A stretch of 30,474 nucleotides of DNA from an uncultured Flavobacteriaceae bacterium (lineage in GTDB: Bacteria > Bacteroidota > Bacteroidia > Flavobacteriales > Flavobacteriaceae), in NCBI GenBank assembly GCA_937901915.1, contig CALGUD010000025.1, positions 1 to 30,474 on the forward strand, read 5' to 3'. A program made the position numbers and the translations under genes. The notes beneath the pieces are model-generated. The model worked only from the letters and a program-made list of their open reading frames with translations. It ran no database searches and was not told the origin of the DNA. Of this stretch, positions 26,044 to 30,474 are shown piece after piece; within the stretch, counting starts at the first letter, position 1; each line of letters opens with the position of its first letter.

Positions 26044-26628
26044 TTATTGGGTTATTTTATATATTTCACTTTCAAGAAATTCAATATTGTTTATCAGGAA
26101 TTCAGGTTTATTTAGAGTTTTGGCAAGCATAATGCTCCCTTCCACCAGGGCAATCATTTTACAGGAAAATTTCTCAGGATCGACGGCTTTTAATTGATTA
26201 CAAGCTATTCCCTCTTTAACTATGTCCTCAATGGTGTTCTTCCATGCTACAAGGGCTCTGATAGCCTCTTTATGTAGTAATTCATTCACATCATCCGCAT
26301 CTACAGATGTATTTAGAATGGCACACCCCCCGTTTTGAAACACCTCCCGGTAATTGTACCTGTAAAAGTGAATAAAAGCCAGTAGTTTTTCATGTGCTTT
26401 TTCAACCTTGGCTATTTCCTGTTTAATCCTTCCGGTAAGCTGTTGTAAATTATACCGGAAGGCTTCCACGGCCACTTCATTTTTATTTTTGAAGTTACAG
26501 TAAATCCCACCTTTCGTTAAGCCGGTTGCCTCCGTTAAATCTGATAAATAAGTCCCGGTATACCCTTTTTTATTAAAAATAGGAGCCGTTTTTTCAATGA
26601 TAAACTGTCTGGTATTTTCATGCTTCAC
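26044..26628 (-). CDS. TetR/AcrR-family transcriptional regulator
   Basis: A 194-residue regulator. The N-terminal helix-turn-helix is typical (GYTGTYLSDLTEATGLTKGGIYCNFKNKNEV), with an all-helical ligand-binding domain after about residue 60 that includes GGCAILNTSVDADD. It lies upstream of the fabF-type gene on the same strand, 52 bp away. Two identical palindromes, one in its own promoter and one before fabF, predict autoregulation and control of the synthase. The ligand is unknown; an acyl-CoA or fatty acid would be plausible from the target gene. Confidence 0.92.
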   Translation of the reverse strand: MKHENTRQFIIEKTAPIFNKKGYTGTYLSDLTEATGLTKGGIYCNFKNKNEVAVEAFRYNLQQLTGRIKQEIAKVEKAHEKLLAFIHFYRYNYREVFQNGGCAILNTSVDADDVNELLHKEAIRALVAWKNTIEDIVKEGIACNQLKAVDPEKFSCKMIALVEGSIMLAKTLNKPEFLINNIEFLESEIYKITQ

Positions 26629-26632
26629 AACA

Positions 26633-26664
26633 CAAAGATACCGTACGGTATTTGTATTTCCAAA
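26633..26664 (-). promoter_or_regulatory. tetR promoter (-33 TTTG and -7 TATCTTTG)
   Basis: On the minus strand TTTG (26664-26661) and TATCTTTG (26640-26633) match the Bacteroidota -33/-7 elements with a 20-bp spacer. The -7 element overlaps the operator palindrome by 3 bp. It ends only 5 bp before the ATG, so the transcript would be leaderless or nearly so. Confidence 0.6.
26638..26651. promoter_or_regulatory. Operator palindrome in the tetR promoter
   Basis: A second perfect ATACCGTACGGTAT, identical to the one at 26011. It lies in the spacer between the predicted -33 and -7 elements and overlaps the -7 element, the usual place for a repressor to block RNA polymerase. Confidence 0.8.
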
Positions 26665-26845
26665 AAAAGTAGCTCATAGTTTTCTATGGAATTCTTTTTC
26701 TGAGAGAATCAGTTCACTCCTTCAGAGTTATATACACAGAGTATCTTTATAACACTCCCAGAGACTGTTTTTTGGGTAATTAACTAGTTATAAACAATGA
26801 GGATTTAAAAAAGTTGATATCATTTAAGTAAAAACAGATTAAAAA

Positions 26846-26877
26846 TTGATTCTGAACCAGAAATATTTTTATATTTG
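26846..26877 (+). promoter_or_regulatory. Upstream forward promoter candidate
   Basis: TTG (26846-26848) and TATATTTG (26870-26877) are spaced by 21 bp, within the range for Bacteroidota promoters. Transcription from here would give a leader of about 105 nt before the small lipoprotein ATG. Confidence 0.4.
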
Positions 26878-26925
26878 CTACTGCTGTTGTAGTATTTTAA
26901 CTACTGGTATGTTCAAAAAAATGTA

Positions 26926-26958
26926 TTGATATATATTGCCAATGCTTTCGTAACTTTG
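26926..26958 (+). promoter_or_regulatory. Proximal promoter candidate for the small lipoprotein operon
   Basis: TAACTTTG at 26951-26958 is an exact TAnnTTTG match; a TTG lies at 26926-26928 with a 22-bp spacer. The leader would be about 25 nt, AT-rich and without a Shine-Dalgarno sequence. Confidence 0.5.
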
Positions 26959-26987
26959 ATTTATGTTTAATCTAAAATCAAATAATT

Positions 26988-27131
26988 ATGAGAGCAAGTA
27001 AATTTATTTTCGGATTGGTAATGTTAGTAGGCTTCATGTCTTCATGTACAAATGATTCAGTTTCAGATACTGAACAGTTATATGATCAGCAAGCCATAGA
27101 CAAAAGTGAAATAAAGGACAGTGATGTCTAA
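26988..27131 (+). CDS. Small lipoprotein (47 residues)
   Basis: The ATG at 26988 opens a 47-residue frame ending at the TAA at 27129-27131. The N-terminus MRASKFIFGLVMLVGFMSSC is a textbook lipoprotein signal with Cys20 as the lipidation site. It leaves a mature peptide of only 28 residues, acidic and polar (TNDS..., ending IKDSDV). A promoter candidate lies 30 bp upstream, and the next gene's ATG overlaps its last 8 bases, which supports real translation. No function is recognised. The lack of a K-(D/E)2 signal suggests it faces the periplasm. Confidence 0.7.
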   Translation: MRASKFIFGLVMLVGFMSSCTNDSVSDTEQLYDQQAIDKSEIKDSDV

Positions 27132-27504
27132 ACTAAAAAACTTTTGGGTAGCGGTGGGAATTATCGTGATTTCCACCCTGCCTTATTTACATGATGTGTT
27201 TGAATTCCCCCCTGGGGAATATTTTGGATTTTCAACCATACGGGTTTTTTATTTTATGCTGTTATCAGCCCTTTTTGCACATTTAGGGTGGCTTTTTGCT
27301 TTTTTTGAAGCAAAAAGGAAACCATACAGATTTGTTTTACTGGTTCCTGTTGCGTTAAGCCTTTATCAAATAATCATTATACTGGCAGGCTTAAGGGAAA
27401 GTAAACTCAATGAAGTTTCAACGAAGTTTATAATAATACTCATATTAAGCCTTGTTTTAATTTTAAATTATTTCATCGGAAAACGGAAAATTGATGACCA
27501 ATAA
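27124..27504 (+). CDS. Small integral membrane protein with four predicted helices
   Basis: A 126-residue protein from the ATG at 27124 (a GTG directly before it is the alternative). Four hydrophobic segments are visible at about 7-25, 37-60, 70-90 and 102-120, with a basic C-terminal tail (GKRKIDDQ). It overlaps the small lipoprotein gene by 8 bp and the next gene by 11 bp, so the three are probably translationally coupled. I do not recognise a family. Confidence 0.75.
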   Translation: MSKLKNFWVAVGIIVISTLPYLHDVFEFPPGEYFGFSTIRVFYFMLLSALFAHLGWLFAFFEAKRKPYRFVLLVPVALSLYQIIIILAGLRESKLNEVSTKFIIILILSLVLILNYFIGKRKIDDQ

Positions 27505-27784
27505 AGCATTACGATATTTAAAAAACCTCAGAGACCAGATCAACCTTTTTATTGACCATGTAAACGGGGCGGAAAATACTTTTAACATTGATTTTGACAA
27601 TGTGATGAAAACCTATACACAAATATCAATTACAAAACCCTATATGGATTTGGACGAATTTTGTGAAAATGAAGCTTTTGGTTATTTTATCTCCAGGAAA
27701 GATGATACTAAAGAAAACCGGGAGTTATTTGCAAAAATACTTAAGTTATATATAGTGACTGAATCCAAAAAGAGAGTAATTTAA
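27494..27784 (+). CDS. Small soluble protein of unknown function (96 residues)
   Basis: The ATG at 27494 overlaps the end of the membrane-protein gene; a TTG directly before it is the alternative start. The product has no signal or membrane segment and is predicted to be helical (KALRYLKNLRDQINLFIDHV) with an acidic middle. Position suggests a cytoplasmic partner of the membrane protein. No family recognised. Confidence 0.65.
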   Translation: MTNKALRYLKNLRDQINLFIDHVNGAENTFNIDFDNVMKTYTQISITKPYMDLDEFCENEAFGYFISRKDDTKENRELFAKILKLYIVTESKKRVI

Positions 27785-27882
27785 TATAGTTAGAAATCGT
27801 ACTTCTTCTACATCTGTTATCGTTCACTTGGTACCTGACCACTTCCCACTTTGTAAATTATAATAATTGTTTAATCGTATAG

Positions 27883-27990
27883 TTAATTGGAGTTTTTCAG
27901 TTCTTTCAGTTCTTGTCCTGTTGTCTTTATTCTTTTCTCTTGTCTCTTTTTTCTATCCATTTTTTCATCCCTGATATAAGTTGACCACAT
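27883..27990 (-). CDS. Possible short ORF, lysine/arginine/glutamate-rich peptide
   Basis: On the minus strand an ATG at 27990 opens 35 codons (MWSTYIRDEKMDRKKR..., ending ELKELKNSN) to the TAA at 27883-27885; a second ATG lies at 27960. The composition is protein-like and helix-forming, but it coincides with a polypyrimidine-rich stretch on the plus strand that would by itself give Lys/Arg/Glu codons. It lies 32 bp after the esterase stop. The rest of the 27785-28022 gap holds only the heptamer repeat. It could equally be a gene relic. Confidence 0.25.
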   Translation of the reverse strand: MWSTYIRDEKMDRKKRQEKRIKTTGQELKELKNSN

Positions 27991-27996
27991 TTCAAT

Positions 27997-28024
27997 AACT
28001 CTGCACTCTAAACTCAGAACTCTT
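27997..28024. repeat. Four tandem degenerate heptamers
   Basis: Units of the form (A/C)ACTC(T/A)(G/A/T) begin at 27997, 28004, 28011 and 28018 with an exact 7-bp period. The last one runs into the esterase stop codon. Confidence 0.6.
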
Positions 28025-28898
28025 AATTGGTCTCACTTACTACATCGCTCCAAAGCCATACTAACGTCTCAGGTAAAATGGTGCCACCATGTTTTCCGCT
28101 GTGTTCGCCGGTGCCGGAAACAAATTTATAATCGTAATCCTTGTATTTTAAAGCAGCCTCCATTTGCAGGTTTGCCAGCCACCAGTTACCGAATTCATTA
28201 TCCAGGTCGTTGGTACCGTCCTGTAAAAATACTTTAATGTTTTTTTTCTCATTTTTACGGATCATTGACGGGTAATTATGTCCGCCCCGTATATCTGTAA
28301 AACTCCCAATATGGCTCAATACCTTATGAAATTCCTCCGGCCTGAACCAGGCTGCAGAAAAAGCACAGATACCCCCGGATGAGAGTCCGCATATAGCTCG
28401 CATTTTCGGATCATCAGAAATAGTGTACTTCTTTTTTAATTCCGGGATCATTTCGTCTATGAGGAATTGAGCATAGGTACCGGATACATCATCGTATTCG
28501 ATACTCCGGTTGGTTACCCTCCACGGACTTTCAGCTTTTGCGGCGTTTATATCATGTCCCGGATTAATAAACAGTCCGATGGTAACAGGCATTTTGCCTT
28601 CGTGTATAAGATTGTCAAACACCGTGGGAACCCTGAAGTCCCCACCTTCTTTTACGTAGGCGTGCCCGTCCTGGAAAATCATCAACGCTGCGGGTTTAGA
28701 AGCATCATACTGGGCAGGAACATATACATAATAATCCCGTACCGTATTTTTATAAACAGTACTTTTCCATGTATAGGCATCTACCATACCTTTTGGAACA
28801 CCTTCTTTACTTTCAGAATCGGGGCCATGTACATAGTCTTCCTGTGAAAAACCTAAAAAAGCGATAAGCATGGCTGTTAACAATAGTATTTTTTTCAT
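28023..28898 (-). CDS. Secreted alpha/beta-hydrolase esterase (PF00756-like)
   Basis: A 291-residue exported hydrolase. The start at 28898 (MKKILLLTAMLIAFLGFSQ) gives a clean signal peptide; an in-frame ATG at 28967 would add 23 non-signal residues. The nucleophile is probably Ser173 in GLSSGG; an Asp in FLQDGTNDLD (227 or 231) and a His in GEHSGKHGG (266 or 270) complete the triad. The family includes enterochelin esterase, feruloyl and acetyl-xylan esterases and related enzymes; YYVYVPAQYD near residue 57 is typical. A carbohydrate-ester substrate would suit the coupled oxidoreductase and nearby xylanase, but this is inference. The ATG overlaps the TGA of the upstream gene as ATGA. Confidence 0.85.
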   Translation of the reverse strand: MKKILLLTAMLIAFLGFSQEDYVHGPDSESKEGVPKGMVDAYTWKSTVYKNTVRDYYVYVPAQYDASKPAALMIFQDGHAYVKEGGDFRVPTVFDNLIHEGKMPVTIGLFINPGHDINAAKAESPWRVTNRSIEYDDVSGTYAQFLIDEMIPELKKKYTISDDPKMRAICGLSSGGICAFSAAWFRPEEFHKVLSHIGSFTDIRGGHNYPSMIRKNEKKNIKVFLQDGTNDLDNEFGNWWLANLQMEAALKYKDYDYKFVSGTGEHSGKHGGTILPETLVWLWSDVVSETN

Positions 28899-30286
28899 TT
28901 TTCCTTTGCGATTTCTAATGCTTTCGTGGTGATATAATATTTTGTGATCATATTGGGGACTTCCCATTCGGGCATATTGCCCTTGGTCAGATATTCAATA
29001 AATTTTTCGGTTACTTGTGCAAAATGTGCTTCGTGACCTACGCTGTAGGTGTCCGGGATCACAACTTCCCACCTGTTGTTGGTTTGCTTAAGTTCTATGC
29101 CAGGGTATTTTGACTTTAACCTGTTAAATTCAGCTTCCATAACAATTGCATAGTCATCATCGGCTTCAAGAGGCTCAATATAAAGTGTGGGTTTATAGCC
29201 CTGTTCTGCACCTTGTTTTATGGTAAGATTGGCTTTTGAGCCTTTTATGATGGAAAAATGAGTGTCCCCGGTGCCTTCGGGGGCTTGGTAGTTCCACGTT
29301 ACGGCTATTTTTGCATGTACATCTTTAATTTTATAATTTATTTCTCCATTGGAGAATACTGCAATGGTAGAATCGTTGGTCATGTATTGTTTTAAATAGG
29401 GAGGAAAATAATCCAATTTTGTAACATCTCTGAATTCCTTCATGGAAATAAATGTAGGCTCCCTTGTTGCAGAGTTAACTACCACATCGGTTTCGTAATT
29501 TATTATTTGCTCAGGAAAACACTGCCACTGCACAAGGTCTACCAAATGCGTAGTCACGTCCACAATACCTTCACCTTCCTGCTCCACATCAAAAAACCAG
29601 GGTGGGCGTGTAAGAATGCTGCCCGAAACATTTTTGTGAAAGTGATGAATACTTTCTTTAATGACTGCCGGATTATCGGCTGTCCCTTTTTCGAGATCCC
29701 CGAATATATCCTTATTCATGGCCAGTTCTTTTTGAAGGATGGAAGTAATTTCAAACCGTTCAGTCATAATATCATATAAGATCAGATTATTTTGAGCTGC
29801 TGAATCAAATGACTGTTTCAGTAATTCAAAATCTTCACTGTTTATTGCCATGGGCTTATCCGCCAATACATTTAATCCGGCTTCTACAGATTCTTTAATG
29901 TATTCTGTTTTTTTCTGATTGTTACCAGCTAAAACAACTACACCTGCCTTTTTATCAGCAATCATTTTCTCAAAAAAATCATCACCTGTATACACAACAC
30001 TGTTCCAGTTTGTTGCATTTTCATCCCGGTTGTTATACGCTTCTATACGCTTTAAATGCAGATCTACGTCATCACCTTCGGGAGCATATACATATACAGT
30101 CGTATCTACTTGTTTATAGGCTGTTTTTTGAACCAAAGCAGCATGAAAATGCCCCGGGTCAACAGTTATAAAAGTAATTTTATCTTCTTTGGGAGCATCA
30201 TTAACTACAATGGATTTCGTATCGGTTTTACATGATAAAAAAGTGATGTAAATGATCAGGAAAACATATTTTATTTTTTTACTCAT
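28895..30286 (-). CDS. Gfo/Idh/MocA-like oxidoreductase, predicted lipoprotein
   Basis: A 463-residue protein related to the Gfo/Idh/MocA oxidoreductases with a putative oxidoreductase C-terminal domain. The N-terminus ends ITFLSC with Cys19 as the lipidation site, so it is predicted to sit in an outer or inner membrane facing the periplasm. The usual GxGxxG nucleotide loop is replaced by ITFITVDPGHFHAALV; AGVVVLAGNNQKK and the EKP-like ADKPMAI (Asp143-Lys144-Pro145) are kept. Later landmarks are ESIHHFHK and GIVDVTTHLVDLVQW. Its TGA overlaps the esterase ATG. Cofactor use in the periplasm is uncertain; see findings. Confidence 0.8.
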   Translation of the reverse strand: MSKKIKYVFLIIYITFLSCKTDTKSIVVNDAPKEDKITFITVDPGHFHAALVQKTAYKQVDTTVYVYAPEGDDVDLHLKRIEAYNNRDENATNWNSVVYTGDDFFEKMIADKKAGVVVLAGNNQKKTEYIKESVEAGLNVLADKPMAINSEDFELLKQSFDSAAQNNLILYDIMTERFEITSILQKELAMNKDIFGDLEKGTADNPAVIKESIHHFHKNVSGSILTRPPWFFDVEQEGEGIVDVTTHLVDLVQWQCFPEQIINYETDVVVNSATREPTFISMKEFRDVTKLDYFPPYLKQYMTNDSTIAVFSNGEINYKIKDVHAKIAVTWNYQAPEGTGDTHFSIIKGSKANLTIKQGAEQGYKPTLYIEPLEADDDYAIVMEAEFNRLKSKYPGIELKQTNNRWEVVIPDTYSVGHEAHFAQVTEKFIEYLTKGNMPEWEVPNMITKYYITTKALEIAKEK

Positions 30287-30306
30287 ACTTTAAATCGGTT
30301 AAATTG

Positions 30307-30321
30307 ATCCCCGCCGGGGAT
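30307..30321. repeat. Isolated GC-rich palindrome
   Basis: ATCCCC-GCC-GGGGAT is a perfect 6-bp stem with a 3-nt loop between the two minus-strand genes. No T-run follows on either strand, so it is not a standard intrinsic terminator. The CCCC-nnn-GGGG core resembles the palindromes at 24484-24592. Confidence 0.6.
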
Positions 30322-30395
30322 TGTTTAAAGTTAGTAATTTACTGAATATTCTTTACGTTTCAGCCTGGAAAGAATACCATCCTCATCATCATTTA

Positions 30396-30474
30396 TTATG
30401 TTTTTACATAATTAGTGCCATATGGCTTGCGTTGGGCTCGTTGTAACATGGCATTTGCTTCCGGGTCGTCAATG
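30396..30474 (-). CDS. C-terminal part of an upstream operon gene, possibly frameshifted
   Basis: The minus strand from the window end encodes 25 residues (IDDPEANAMLQRAQRKPYG..., ending NYVKT) before tandem TAA codons at 30396-30398 and 30393-30395. The (D)PEAN.....RKP(Y) pattern is reminiscent of the C-terminus of Gfo/Idh/MocA oxidoreductases, but this is a weak match. A second protein-like stretch continues in another frame down to 30331, suggesting a one-base loss in the T5 tract (A5 on the coding strand) at 30401-30405. The 5' part lies outside the window. Confidence 0.5.
   Translation of the reverse strand, partial: IDDPEANAMLQRAQRKPYGTNYVKT

Larger units (their letters stand above)
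26652..26987. other. Intergenic region with tandem promoter candidates and a decayed palindrome
   Basis: This 336-bp gap between the divergent tetR gene and the small lipoprotein gene has no supportable ORF. It holds the tetR -33 element at its left end. At 26696-26730 the 12-mer TTTTCTGAGAGA is followed by an ACTCCTTCAGAGT hairpin, resembling parts of the array at 24464-24565. Two forward promoter candidates lie at 26846-26877 and 26926-26958. I see nothing else in it. Confidence 0.55.

Noticed and set aside
28899..28967. Upstream ATG start of the esterase
   Set aside because: The 23 extra residues lie inside the preceding gene and would bury the clear signal peptide that begins at 28898.
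30307..30321. Rho-independent terminator
   Set aside because: The stem is good but no T-tract follows on either strand.

Overview
The window looks like a chromosomal segment of a marine or soil Flavobacteriia (phylum Bacteroidota). The signs are an AT-rich composition, a Por/T9SS C-terminal sorting domain, SprB-type repeats, a Bacteroidota-type lipoprotein export signal, TAnnTTTG promoter elements and no clear Shine-Dalgarno sequences. No rRNA, tRNA, insertion sequence or CRISPR array was seen.

Region 1 (1-17782, + strand) is a tightly packed accessory locus. It holds the tail of an unidentified gene, a 1690-residue SprB-repeat adhesin with a T9SS sorting domain, a PKD-repeat lipoprotein with a surface-export signal, a 2900-residue multidomain protein and an 808-residue predicted outer-membrane beta-barrel. 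The giant protein carries, in order, a TANFOR-like N-terminus, a fibronectin III domain, a metzincin-type zinc site, an ADP-ribosyltransferase motif set, a ParB-like domain, a degenerate kinase-like domain, a tandem-duplicated unknown domain and an unknown C-terminus. My inference is that these genes build a surface-displayed polymorphic-toxin-like system. It has no C-terminal sorting domain on the giant and no evident immunity gene, and it is the best candidate here for an undescribed system.

Region 2 (17807-24430) is mostly housekeeping: a SAM methyltransferase, a YkgJ-type cysteine-cluster protein, a sterol-desaturase-family membrane hydroxylase, a NamZ-type (DUF1343) muramidase lipoprotein, a LolC/E-type permease starting at TTG only 3 bp from the divergent muramidase gene, a GH10 xylanase and a UDG-fold protein. 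The convergent gap 24431-24743 holds an array of alternating palindromes resembling REP/BIME elements.

Region 3 (24744-26664, - strand) is a small regulon: a TetR-family repressor and a FabF-type ketoacyl synthase. Each is preceded by the same perfect 14-bp palindrome, one copy of which sits inside the predicted tetR promoter.

Region 4 (26988-27784, + strand) is a compact three-gene unit with overlapping ends: a 47-residue lipoprotein, a four-helix membrane protein and a small soluble protein.

Region 5 (27883-30474, - strand) ends with a secreted alpha/beta-hydrolase esterase translationally coupled to a lipoprotein Gfo/Idh/MocA-like oxidoreductase. A partial upstream gene appears to carry a one-base frameshift. 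This part probably serves carbohydrate or ester catabolism.
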